Source: Desulfobacterales bacterium (lineage in GTDB: Bacteria > Desulfobacterota > Desulfobacteria > Desulfobacterales > BuS5). Taken from it: a stretch of DNA of 11,317 nucleotides. Position 1 is the stretch's first letter; each line of letters opens with the position of its first letter. A program made the position numbers and the translations under genes. Shown here piece by piece: positions 1-7,654 of this stretch. Location: NCBI GenBank assembly GCA_020056865.1, contig JAGVGX010000250.1, positions 1-11,317 of the forward strand, written 5' to 3'. The notes beneath the pieces were generated by a model, which was given only the letters and a program-made list of their open reading frames with translations, ran no database searches and was not told the origin of the DNA.

Positions 1-2623
1 TGACAAGACCTGTAAGCACTGATTTTGGGCCTGTTTCAATAAAAAAACGTATGCCTGCGTCATACATATTTTTGATTTGCAACATGAACTCAACTGGATG
101 CAGAATCTGTTCGGATAGAATCTGTTTGATATTATTTTCTTCATGGGGATAAGATGTCCCTGTTGAATTTGAAAAAACTGGAATATTTGTAGGAATAATT
201 TTTGCTTTTTTTATTATTTTTGAAAAAGGCTTGAGTGCTCCTTCAACAAGTGGGCTGTGAAAAGCGTTAGATACAGGAAGCATGACAGTGGTGTACCCTT
301 TTGATTTGCATAACGAATGTGCCTGTTTTATAGCTTTTTTTGTTCCTGACAACACAGCCTGTGTGGGGCTGTTTTTATTGGCAATTACCAGATCAGGTAT
401 ATCTGAGATTAAAACAAAAAGCTCATCAACAGGTGCCTTAACAGCAAGCATGGATCCTTTTTCCTGGCCGTTGTTATTGGCGGCCATGAGTTTGCCTCTG
501 GAAATTGAAAGGCGTATAAACGTTTTTAAATCTATCCACCCTGAAGCATAAAGTGCTGTGAGTTCACCAAAGCTGTGGCCGCATGTGGCATCCGGTTTTA
601 TGCCGAAATACTCGAGGACTTTGAGCATGGCTGCACTGACAGCTCCTAAGGCAGGCTGTGCTATATCTGTTTTCCGCAGCGTATTTTCCTGATTATCTTT
701 TTCTTGTTCAGACATTGCAGGATAAGGATAGATAGCATCGCTTAACTTAAGGGTATTATCAAAACAGTCATTTGCACATTCAAGAACATGCAGCGCATCA
801 GGAAACATGCAGACAAGATCGCGACCCATACCAACATACTGGCTTCCCTGTCCTGGAAACAAAAAACCGATTTTTTGTTGTGTTTGGTTGCTGCCAAAAA
901 AAATATTTTTCAGGTTCCAGGAGGGTTCTCCCTTGTTGTTATTCAATCCGTCTAAAGCATTTTCAAATAGTTTTATAAGATTATCCCTGCTGTTTAATAG
1001 ATCTAAAGGCTTTTCATGAACCATCAGCAGCCGGAATTGGTCTTTGTGGGAAAATTGTTTTCGTGTTTGGAAAGCTGTTATGGATATGTCTTTATCCGAA
1101 ATATCCGGGTTCAAAGATTGTTTAAACGTATTTAGTTTTTCCAGTAAAGCTTGTTGATGGGGTGCAGAAAAAGCCAGAATATCAACAGAACCATCCCATG
1201 AAATTTCTTTTTTATCTTTTTCATATTCTTCCATAACAATATGAAAATTGCTTCCGCCAAAACCGAATGCGCTGACGCCTGATCTTCTCGGATGTTTTTT
1301 TTCAGATAGCCATGGTCTGAGTTGTGTGTTTAAATAAAAAGGGCTGGTATTAAACTCAAGTTTGGGGTCAGGAATATCTGCTTTAATGGTTGGGGGCAGG
1401 ATTTTATTATATAATGAAAGTGCGGCTTTGATAATGCCGGATGCACCGGCCGCAGCTTTGGCGTGTCCTATCATGGATTTAACGGAACCAATAGCGCACT
1501 TGTTCCCGTTTGCACATGATGTGCCAAATACATTTTTGAGTGCCTGAAACTCTACGGCATCTCCAACTTTAGTCCCTGTGCCGTGGGCTTCGATCAGCTT
1601 AACCGTATCTGTTTTAATATTGCCATTTTCGTATGCTGTGCGAAGGGCTTTTTCCTGACCTTTTACGCTGGGGGCATATATACTTTGAGATTTGCCGTCG
1701 CTTGAAGACCCTATGGATTTAATAACTGAATAGATACGGTCTCCGTCTTTTTCCGCATCTTTCAGCCGTTTCATGATGATGATGCCGATACCTTCTCCGA
1801 GAACGGTTCCGTCTGCATCTTTTGAAAAAGGTTTTGCATCTCCTGTATATGAAAGTGTTTGTGTTTTGGAAAAACACATGTGCATGAAAATATCGTTTAG
1901 CGTGTCAGCACCTCCGGTAACAACCATATCGCTTTTTCCGGATAAAAGCTCCATCATAGAAAGATGAATGGCGCTCATGGAACTGGCGCATGCAGCGTCA
2001 ACAACACAATTGGTTCCGCCAAAATCAAGACGATTGGCTATTCGGCCTGCAACAACATTTCCCAAAAGACCTGGAAAAGAATTTTCCTGCCAGGAAACAT
2101 ATGCGTCTGATATGCGTTGTAATACTTCTTCAGCTTTTTCATCGGAAATCCCTGAATCTTTAAGAGATTTTCGCCATTTGGGATGACCGAGTCTGGCGCC
2201 AAGAGGAATCACCAGTTCCTGTGTTCCGGTTACGCCAAGAATAACGCTTGTTTTGTCTTTGTTAAACGCTTTGCCGTTCCCATAGCCCGCATCATCTAAA
2301 GCTGTTTTTGCCGCAATAAGACCAAGAATCTGAGTGGTATCCGTTGCCTCAAGCGTAGATGGAGGGATGCCGAATTCAACAGGATCAAAAAGCGTTGGCG
2401 GAAGAAACCCGCCCCGTTTACAGTACGTGTGGTCAGGTTTTTTTGGATCTTTGTCAAAATAATCTTCAGGCGACCAGTGCGTTTCAGGGATATCGGTTAT
2501 GCCATCTATCCCATGATAGATCAGTCGCCAGTAATCTTTCAATGATGATGACTTAGGGAAAAAACACCCGATTCCTATGATGGCAACAGAGGCGTTTTGC
2601 ATTATTTTTGTTTGCTGTTTCAA
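1..2623 (-). CDS. pfaA: PfaA-like PUFA/secondary-lipid synthase, KS-AT part (3' end beyond left edge)
   Basis: First 874 codons of a multidomain iterative type I synthase that builds long-chain acyl products from malonyl units; the frame stays open to the window edge. Seen: a ketosynthase over about residues 13-470, with active-site Cys212 in DAACASS, His347 in EAHGTGT and His387 in GHAKAAAG. An acyltransferase follows from about residue 587 (FPGQGSQ), with Ser684 in GHSFGE, His789 in AFHSP and FIETGP near the edge. The AFH motif suggests malonyl selectivity (family knowledge). Segments such as YCKRGGFLP and NSFPGLLGNVVAGRIANR match the PfaA ketosynthase rather than modular PKS. The family continues with tandem ACPs and a KR, which would lie off the left edge. 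Start: I prefer TTG at 2623 because AAAAAAGG lies 6 nt upstream; the ATG at 2602 has no visible ribosome site. It follows pfaD by about 90 nt, so they are probably cotranscribed. The long N-terminal extension of marine PfaA is absent. Confidence 0.93.
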   Translation of the reverse strand, partial: MKQQTKIMQNASVAIIGIGCFFPKSSSLKDYWRLIYHGIDGITDIPETHWSPEDYFDKDPKKPDHTYCKRGGFLPPTLFDPVEFGIPPSTLEATDTTQILGLIAAKTALDDAGYGNGKAFNKDKTSVILGVTGTQELVIPLGARLGHPKWRKSLKDSGISDEKAEEVLQRISDAYVSWQENSFPGLLGNVVAGRIANRLDFGGTNCVVDAACASSMSAIHLSMMELLSGKSDMVVTGGADTLNDIFMHMCFSKTQTLSYTGDAKPFSKDADGTVLGEGIGIIIMKRLKDAEKDGDRIYSVIKSIGSSSDGKSQSIYAPSVKGQEKALRTAYENGNIKTDTVKLIEAHGTGTKVGDAVEFQALKNVFGTSCANGNKCAIGSVKSMIGHAKAAAGASGIIKAALSLYNKILPPTIKADIPDPKLEFNTSPFYLNTQLRPWLSEKKHPRRSGVSAFGFGGSNFHIVMEEYEKDKKEISWDGSVDILAFSAPHQQALLEKLNTFKQSLNPDISDKDISITAFQTRKQFSHKDQFRLLMVHEKPLDLLNSRDNLIKLFENALDGLNNNKGEPSWNLKNIFFGSNQTQQKIGFLFPGQGSQYVGMGRDLVCMFPDALHVLECANDCFDNTLKLSDAIYPYPAMSEQEKDNQENTLRKTDIAQPALGAVSAAMLKVLEYFGIKPDATCGHSFGELTALYASGWIDLKTFIRLSISRGKLMAANNNGQEKGSMLAVKAPVDELFVLISDIPDLVIANKNSPTQAVLSGTKKAIKQAHSLCKSKGYTTVMLPVSNAFHSPLVEGALKPFSKIIKKAKIIPTNIPVFSNSTGTSYPHEENNIKQILSEQILHPVEFMLQIKNMYDAGIRFFIETGPKSVLTGLV

Positions 2624-2629
2624 TTCAAG

Positions 2630-2637
2630 CCTTTTTT
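2630..2637 (-). promoter_or_regulatory. Ribosome binding site favouring the TTG start of pfaA
   Basis: AAAAAAGG on the minus strand ends 6 nt before the in-frame TTG at 2623. No purine-rich site precedes the ATG at 2602, so this element decides the start and adds seven residues to the N terminus. Confidence 0.5.
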
Positions 2638-2714
2638 GCTGATGTAACGTATTTGTAAATAAATAATATAGTATCCAACTAAACAATTTGCAAGGGTTAG
2701 GCTTTGCAGCCAGT

Positions 2715-4366
2715 CTATTTGAGGTTGATGTGCTTATGTATTTGAGAAAGCTCCATTGGATAGTATCCTTTAATTTTTTCAGGTAAAACAATACCCTGGT
2801 TGGAAAGCCAGTTGGTTCTGGTTACCACTGAAGCACCAAAAAGAAGATTCATGGCAACATCAACTGTTTTCCGGTTTTCAAGTTTTTCGAGAAAGGATCC
2901 TTTCACCCACTCGTTAAAAGCACCTATTGCAGGTCCGCTCCATATTTGATAATCCATTTTTCTTGCGGGGTCGCCGGTTATTGCCCATTTTGAACTTTGG
3001 CCGAGATAGGATCTGAATACCAGGGCCATCTTGTGTTTGGGGTCATTTTCCGCTTTTTCAATTTGTTTGGGGTCATGTTTAAGAAAAAAAGTCTTTGTCC
3101 GCTGCCATGTTTCATCAAATGTACTTTGAAAGAAATTTTTTTCCAGCATGGTTTTTTCGTTTTGGGGGATATTTTCGAATCTGTCGTAATCATTATAAAG
3201 CCTGTAAAGCTTATGTGCTCGAATAGAGAACATGGTGCCGCGTTTTAAAACCTGAACCTTAACACCCATTTCAAACATATCTGCTGCAGGAGCCATGGTG
3301 ACATCTGCCTGACCTGCTTCTGAGAGCATCTTTCGAACGGTTTCAGAAGTCCCTGCCTCCACACAGGACTGGTTGACAGAACCGGTAAGCAAATAAGCAG
3401 CACCCATTGCAAATGCAGCTGCTGCAGACAATGGTGTTGAGATTCCTCCTCCCAGGCCCACACAAACAGGTTTTTTGTATTGATATTTGTCAACGATCCT
3501 GTCTCTAAGCGCAAGCATCGTCGGTAAAAGTGATATGGCGGGTCTGTTGTCGGTGTGCCCTCCGGAGTCAGCTTCAGCAGTTAGTGATTCTGCAACAGGA
3601 ATTTTTGTTGACAGTTGAGCTTCCTGTTCGGTGATTAATTTTTTTTCTAAAAGTAGTGAAATGAATCTTTCAGGTGGCGGGGAAAAAAATTTTTCAGCCA
3701 CCTCAACACGTGATACCTTTGCAATGACTTTATTGGGGCAAATAATATCTCCATGTTGATTTTGATGAATTCCTTTAATTCTATAATACACAAGGGGATA
3801 GGTGAGGTCTATGTAAGCAGAAGCGCTGATAAGACGGACACCTGAATCGATATACAATTGCACAATTCTCATTTCATATTCCGGATTATGAGGTGTATGT
3901 ATTAGATTGAACCCAAATGGAAGATGATCTAAAGATTGTTTTAGTTGAATGATGGCTTTGAGTACGTCATCAGGCTCAAGTCCTGCTGAACCAAAAAAAC
4001 CTATCATCCCTGCTCGTCCTGCTTCTTCTACCATTCGAGCCGATGTAATCCCGTTAGCCATAGCACCGACAACATAGGCATATTTCAGATTGTAGTTTTT
4101 TTTAAAAAAAGGATCGCCAAGATTTTCAGGTAAAAGGGCAGGGGCATAGGCAAGTACATGGTGTTCACTGAAATCGGGATGCTTTTTCCCCCAAGAATAA
4201 TGGTTCCATGATGATCCACGGCCATCTGGTTGTTTATATTAATAATAAAAATCGGACGGGAGACACGGACAATGGCCTTTTTTACAGCACCAAAGCCGAA
4301 TTCGGGTTCTTTGTCTCCCTGGCTCCAATATCCTGATATTATATTATTTAAACTTGTAATATTCAA
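2715..4366 (-). CDS. pfaD: PfaD-like trans-acting enoyl reductase, split by a -1 frameshift
   Basis: FMN-dependent enoyl reductase of the 2-nitropropane dioxygenase/FabK-like superfamily that works in trans on ACP-bound intermediates of Pfa synthases. Frame one (4366 to about 4184, 61 codons) encodes the usual N terminus and would otherwise end at 4085 as a 93-residue product. From 4184 the homologous reading continues in the -1 frame (KHPDFSEHHVLAYAPALLPE, then AMANGIT) to the stop at 2715. Joined at the G GGA AAA heptamer it gives 550 residues, close to the usual 540 or so. Seen: AEADSGGHTD near residues 264-273, a glycine-rich FMN-phosphate loop (GLGGGISTP) near 304-312, APAADMFEMGVKVQVLKRGT near 360, and the C-terminal MDYQIWSGPAIGAFNEW. 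The start is TTG with GGAAG 7 nt upstream; the codon before the preceding CAT is a stop, so no longer start exists. Whether it is functional depends on the shift being programmed, a lesion or a sequence error. Confidence 0.88.
4184..4190 (-). other. Canonical -1 slippery heptamer G GGA AAA inside pfaD
   Basis: On the minus strand, within a run of five G and five A, the codons of frame zero are GGG GGA AAA AGC. The heptamer X XXY YYZ is therefore correctly phased, and a one-base backward slip gives GGG AAA AAG CAT, which enters exactly the frame carrying the rest of PfaD. The lambda G/GT frameshift uses the closely related G GGA AAG. I see no clear downstream stem-loop and no upstream Shine-Dalgarno-like stimulator, so the alternative of an indel in a G5A5 run stays open. 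Confidence 0.55.
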
Positions 4367-4373
4367 ATGTTAG

Positions 4374-4378
4374 CTTCC
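4374..4378 (-). promoter_or_regulatory. Ribosome binding site for the TTG start of pfaD
   Basis: GGAAG on the minus strand lies 7 nt before the TTG at 4366. A stop codon (TAA) sits in the same frame two codons upstream of the TTG, so this site fixes the N terminus. The ATG overlapping the same element at 4380 opens only a five-codon reading frame. Confidence 0.55.
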
Positions 4379-4427
4379 ATTAGTTCGTTTAGAAGATTAA
4401 TAGTGAATGTAATAATTTCGATGGTTT

Positions 4428-4455
4428 ATTATTACAAAAATGCGTCGTATGTCAA
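4428..4455 (-). promoter_or_regulatory. Sigma70-type promoter for the pfaD-pfaA operon
   Basis: The minus strand carries a perfect -35 hexamer TTGACA (4455-4450), a 16-bp spacer and AATAAT (4433-4428), which matches the -10 consensus at five of six positions and is preceded by TGT, an extended -10 feature. Transcription would start near 4420, about 55 nt before the pfaD TTG. It is the best promoter match I found in the window and shows that the synthase operon is transcribed separately from the xerD gene upstream. Confidence 0.65.
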
Positions 4456-4465
4456 GGATGACCGG

Positions 4466-4490
4466 ATGATACCACATGATTATATATGAT
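4466..4490. repeat. Three ATGAT copies at exact 10-bp spacing upstream of the pfaD promoter
   Basis: ATGAT occurs at 4466, 4476 and 4486, one near helical turn apart, with a related ATGAC at 4458. The block starts about 10 bp upstream of the -35 hexamer of the pfaD promoter, between it and the xerD stop. Helically phased short repeats here would suit an activator site, but the motif is short and A/T-rich, so chance is possible. Confidence 0.35.
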
Positions 4491-4507
4491 GACGGGATGC
4501 GATATAC

Positions 4508-5404
4508 TTAAGGTCTTGGATGAAATTTTTTGTGCATGTTCTTCAGATGTTCCCTTGATACGTGGGTATATATTTGGGTTGTGGAAATATCAACGTGGCC
4601 GAGCATGACCTGGACAGATCTCAAATCAGCACCACCTTCCAACAGATGGGTTGCAAAAGAATGCCTTAGGCTGTGAGGAGCAATTTGATTTTTAATGCCT
4701 GCCAGTTTTGCATATTGCTTGATTATTTTCCAAAAACCCTGTCGTGTCATTGGCCTTCCTGCTCTTGCTACAAAAAGGTACCTGCTTGACAGGTTTTTTA
4801 AAAGGTGGTGCCTGGCAGTTTCTATGTAAAATTCTATTTTTTCTTTGGCATAAAGACCAATGGGAACAATTCTTTCTTTAGCGCCTTTCCCTAAGACTCT
4901 TACAAAGCATGCTTCGGTGTTAACATCGTTTATTTTAAGGTTTACAAGTTCAGATACCCTGAGACCTGCCGCGTAAAGCAGCTCAAGCATGGCGGCATTT
5001 CTCACGCCTGCAGGTTTATTTAAATCAGGAATGTTTATCAGGTGTGTTATTTCTTCTAATGAGATAACATGTGGAAGATGCAAGCCGAATCTTGGAAGGT
5101 CAATATGTTTAACAGGGTCTGTTTTTATAATTTGTTCCCGCAATAGAAATTTGAAAAAGCCCCTGATAGCTACTAAATGCCTTGCTCTGGATTTTGCCGC
5201 GAGTTTGGCATTTCTCAATGCAATAAGATGTTTTAATATCAAGTCGGGCGTTATATCGGAAATGGTTTTTATTTTTTTATTTAAAAATTCAATAAATCTG
5301 GTCAGATCTAAGCTGTAGGCCTCTATGGTTGTTTTTGAAAGGCCTTTTTCAACAAGCAGATAATTTAAATATTGATCTACCAGGTGATTTAATTCCATTG
5401 GCAC
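4508..5404 (-). CDS. xerD: Site-specific tyrosine recombinase, XerD type
   Basis: Cytoplasmic recombinase of the Xer family, which resolves chromosome dimers at dif by cutting with a tyrosine nucleophile. Seen: 298 residues, the usual Xer length. The N-terminal SAM-like core-binding domain spans about 5-90, with the typical motif GLSKTTIEAYSLDL. The catalytic domain spans about 110-290 with the full set: Arg149 (AAGLRVSEL), Lys173 (GKGAKER), His244 and Arg247 (HSLRHSFATHLLEGG), His270 (LGHVDISTTQ) and Tyr279 (IYTHV). The HPRP tail and the residues after the tyrosine resemble XerD more than XerC (HHPRA in E. coli XerD). The start may be GTG at 5404 or ATG at 5398; both overlap the stop of the upstream peptidase gene, so the two are translationally close. 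No att site, integrase-borne island or dif site is evident, so I read it as the housekeeping enzyme rather than a phage integrase. Confidence 0.9.
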   Translation of the reverse strand: MPMELNHLVDQYLNYLLVEKGLSKTTIEAYSLDLTRFIEFLNKKIKTISDITPDLILKHLIALRNAKLAAKSRARHLVAIRGFFKFLLREQIIKTDPVKHIDLPRFGLHLPHVISLEEITHLINIPDLNKPAGVRNAAMLELLYAAGLRVSELVNLKINDVNTEACFVRVLGKGAKERIVPIGLYAKEKIEFYIETARHHLLKNLSSRYLFVARAGRPMTRQGFWKIIKQYAKLAGIKNQIAPHSLRHSFATHLLEGGADLRSVQVMLGHVDISTTQIYTHVSREHLKNMHKKFHPRP

Positions 5405-6492
5405 GCCATATTATTTAAAACTTCGGCATTGGTTTCATTTACAACAACCATGTTTTCCAGCCTTACGCCTCCCCATCCGGGCAGGTATATTCCCGGTTCA
5501 ACTGTAAATACCATATGAGGTTCGATTTTCATTTCTTTTAGAGGGCTAATTCCCGGCATTTCATGAACAGCCAGGCCTATCCCGTGTCCAAGACCATGAG
5601 AAAACTTGCCTTTAAATCCTTTTTTTTCAATATAACTGCGTGCAATGCCATCTATTTGTTTGCCTGTCATTCCAGGCTTGATAGCATCAATTGCCATCCT
5701 TTGCGCATCATAAACCGTATTAAATACTTTTTTGAATGTTTCATCAGGCTTGCCGATACAAAGGGTTCTTGAAATATCTGAACAGTACCCGTTTAATTTT
5801 GCGCCCCAGTCAAATAAAATTGGCTCGCCTTTTTTAAGTTTTCTGTTTTGGGGGATGGCGTGAGGCATGGCACTGTTTTCACCTGATGCACAAATCACAG
5901 AAAATGATACAGCATCGGCGCCTGCTTCGCGCAAACTTTTTTCAAGAAGCCATGCGGCTGTTTTTTCCGTCATACCAGATGTAATACCTTCTTTAAAGGA
6001 TGCAAATGCAGACTCTGCTATAGCCAGCGATTGTTGAATCAGACTGATTTCAGCCTGATCTTTTGTTAAGCGAAAGTTTTCTACTATATGTTCTGTTTCA
6101 ATTAAATTAACGTTTAATCCAGCTTGGTTAATTTCATCGGATATTTTTCTATATTGCAGATATGACATACGCCCACTTTCAAAACCCAGGCGTTTAATAT
6201 TATTTTCTCGCATGATATTAGGAAGTTCTTTTGACAAGCCTTCCTTATAGCACATAACATGATATTCATGGGCTTGGTTTTCAGCTTGCAGAACAAATCG
6301 TGAGTCTGTTGCAAGAACGGGTGTTTTTTGAGTAATAAAAAGCGCTCCAGCAGATTCGTCAAACTGGGTGTCTTCTCCTGAAAAACCGCTAAGATAAAAA
6401 CGGTTTTCTTGTGTAAGTACCATCAGGGCATCAAGGGCATTATCTGATAGTATTTTTTTAAGCTTAACCAGTCTGTTTCTAATTTTATCCAA
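5389..6492 (-). CDS. M24 family Xaa-Pro aminopeptidase (aminopeptidase P-like)
   Basis: Cytosolic dinuclear-metal peptidase that removes N-terminal residues next to proline. Seen: 367 residues. A creatinase-type N-terminal domain spans about 1-135 and a pita-bread catalytic domain about 145-360. All five metal ligands of the family are present: Asp228 (FDWGAKLNGYCSD), Asp239 (SDISRT), His303 (GLGHGIGL), Glu332 (TVEPGIYLPG) and Glu346 (RLENM). His211 in MPHA and His310 in VHEMPG fit the substrate-side histidines. The size suits the short Xaa-Pro peptidases rather than the about 440-residue E. coli PepP. The start is TTG at 6492, with AAGGAG about 11 nt upstream (6509-6504) and no ATG nearby. 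Its stop overlaps the xerD start by 16 nt. The gene is divergent from the activase gene at 6667. Confidence 0.9.
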   Translation of the reverse strand: MDKIRNRLVKLKKILSDNALDALMVLTQENRFYLSGFSGEDTQFDESAGALFITQKTPVLATDSRFVLQAENQAHEYHVMCYKEGLSKELPNIMRENNIKRLGFESGRMSYLQYRKISDEINQAGLNVNLIETEHIVENFRLTKDQAEISLIQQSLAIAESAFASFKEGITSGMTEKTAAWLLEKSLREAGADAVSFSVICASGENSAMPHAIPQNRKLKKGEPILFDWGAKLNGYCSDISRTLCIGKPDETFKKVFNTVYDAQRMAIDAIKPGMTGKQIDGIARSYIEKKGFKGKFSHGLGHGIGLAVHEMPGISPLKEMKIEPHMVFTVEPGIYLPGWGGVRLENMVVVNETNAEVLNNMACQWN

Positions 6493-6666
6493 TATGTTTG
6501 ACTCTCCTTACTTGTTAATATGATTAATTAATTTGTAAGGTTACTTTAAACGTATATCATTTGCAATTCAATTTTTTTTCTGATAAAAAAATGTTAACAT
6601 AAATAATGTAATTACAATATGCATTTAGCAACAACAAGGCATATTAATTTTTAAAGGGAGATCAAT
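6493..6666. other. Divergent intergenic region between the M24 peptidase and activase genes
   Basis: A 174-bp, very A/T-rich spacer that must hold the promoters of both divergent genes. On the plus strand TTGCAA, 17 bp and TAAAAA preceded by TGA (6561-6589) is a possible but weak sigma70 promoter for the activase. A perfect 10-bp palindrome, TGTAATTACA, lies at 6607-6616 downstream of it and could be an operator. AAAGGGAG at 6653-6660, 6 nt before the ATG, is a strong ribosome site. I found no convincing promoter for the leftward gene and no terminator. Confidence 0.4.
6504..6509 (-). promoter_or_regulatory. Ribosome binding site for the TTG start of the M24 peptidase
   Basis: AAGGAG, a near-consensus site, lies 11 nt before the TTG at 6492 (9 nt if the longer match AAGGAGAG is counted). 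No ATG or GTG lies at a suitable distance, so TTG is the likely start. Confidence 0.55.
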
Positions 6667-7587
6667 ATGGAGAATACTGGTGTAGTTAAGGCAATTGAAC
6701 AGTTTGCAGTGCATGACGGACCTGGAGCCAGACTGATTGTGTTTTTAAAAGGGTGCGTGTTAAGGTGCCAATGGTGCCAAAACCCTGAAACGCTTATTGC
6801 TAAACCTGAGATATGGTTTAAAAAACTGCTTTGCAAGGATCATGGTGATTGCGTTGCTGCCTGTCCTGAAAAGGCTCTTACCATGGATAAGGAACACAAG
6901 ATCATATATGAAAAATGTAACCAGTGCTTAGATTGCGTTAAAGTTTGCAAGCCAAAAGCAATTGAAGTTGTTGGTGCTTATATGACTGCCGAGGCGCTGT
7001 TTAACCAGATTATGAAATATAAATATTTTTTTTCAAAATCAAAAGAGGGCGGTGTGACAATTAGTGGCGGTGACCCTCTTTTCCAGTTAGATTTCACAGT
7101 CGATGTGCTTCAACGATGTCAGGATGCCGGTGTACATACAGCCATTGAAACCAGTTTGCATTCCAAATTTGAAAATGTTTGGAAGCTGGCGAGCCGCTGT
7201 GACACTATGATATGCGATCTCAAACATATGGACAGTGATAAACACAAGCAGGGAACCGGTGTACCAAATACACTGATACTTGAAAATTTTGTGAAACTCA
7301 ATAAAGCCTATACACGGGAAATAGCCGTTCATATTCCTTTGATTCCTGGATATAATGATGATGAGGATAATATTCGAAAAACCGTTGAATTTTTGTCTCC
7401 ATTAGACAAGGTCAAACGGATCGATCTACTTCCTTTTAATCCGCTTCCCATTGGTAAATATCTGGCAATGGGCAAGCCATGGGAATATGAAAGAGTGGAA
7501 AGGCAGCCTGATGAGGTAATTAACAGATTAAGAGAAATTGCAGAATCATATAAGAGGTTTATTGTAAGTGTCGGAGGGTTATGGTAG
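6667..7587 (+). CDS. Glycyl-radical-enzyme activating protein (radical SAM, with ferredoxin-like insert)
   Basis: Radical SAM enzyme that would use a 5'-deoxyadenosyl radical to abstract hydrogen from the active glycine of a partner enzyme. Seen: 306 residues, normal for the family. HDGPGARLIVFLKGC leads into the CxxxCxxC cluster site (Cys30, Cys34, Cys37, followed by QNPE). A dicluster ferredoxin-like insert spans about 56-94, with Cys56, 62, 66 and Cys84, 87, 90, 94. TISGGDPLFQ (131-140) is the SAM-binding GGE-type motif, with Asp in place of the common Glu. HIPLIPGYND (222-231) and LLPFNPL are typical of activases. The insert places it with benzylsuccinate synthase, HPA decarboxylase and choline lyase activases rather than PflA, but I cannot assign the partner, and none is encoded in the window. 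The second cysteine of the first insert motif appears to be His59. Good AAAGGGAG ribosome site. It precedes the DUF4125 gene by 67 nt. Confidence 0.9.
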   Translation: MENTGVVKAIEQFAVHDGPGARLIVFLKGCVLRCQWCQNPETLIAKPEIWFKKLLCKDHGDCVAACPEKALTMDKEHKIIYEKCNQCLDCVKVCKPKAIEVVGAYMTAEALFNQIMKYKYFFSKSKEGGVTISGGDPLFQLDFTVDVLQRCQDAGVHTAIETSLHSKFENVWKLASRCDTMICDLKHMDSDKHKQGTGVPNTLILENFVKLNKAYTREIAVHIPLIPGYNDDEDNIRKTVEFLSPLDKVKRIDLLPFNPLPIGKYLAMGKPWEYERVERQPDEVINRLREIAESYKRFIVSVGGLW

Positions 7588-7654
7588 GGGTTTGTTTTGT
7601 AATAATATTAACTTCTTTTTAATTTTTTATGGTGTCATCAAATGAGGTTTTATT

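Noticed and set aside
282..2556. Several short plus-strand open frames of 60-90 codons across this stretch
   Set aside because: They lie antisense to the continuous pfaA frame, which carries complete KS and AT motifs; none has a recognisable domain.
2715..4061. Independent initiation of pfaD at the ATG at 4061
   Set aside because: That methionine belongs to the conserved GAMANG motif inside the PfaD fold, has no ribosome site before it, and homologous sequence continues upstream in the same frame to the slippery heptamer.
4085..4366. A separate small gene of 93 residues upstream of pfaD
   Set aside because: Its first 61 residues align in position and character with the N terminus of PfaD, and the residues after the slippery site are non-homologous filler, so it is the first part of pfaD.
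4456..4500. A CRISPR-like or transposon-end repeat
   Set aside because: The repeat unit is only five bases with five-base gaps; there are no spacers, terminal inverted repeats or transposase.
4508..5404. Reading the tyrosine recombinase as a phage or island integrase
   Set aside because: It has Xer length and the XerD-like YTHV...HPRP tail, overlaps a housekeeping peptidase gene, and has no tRNA, att repeats or phage genes beside it.
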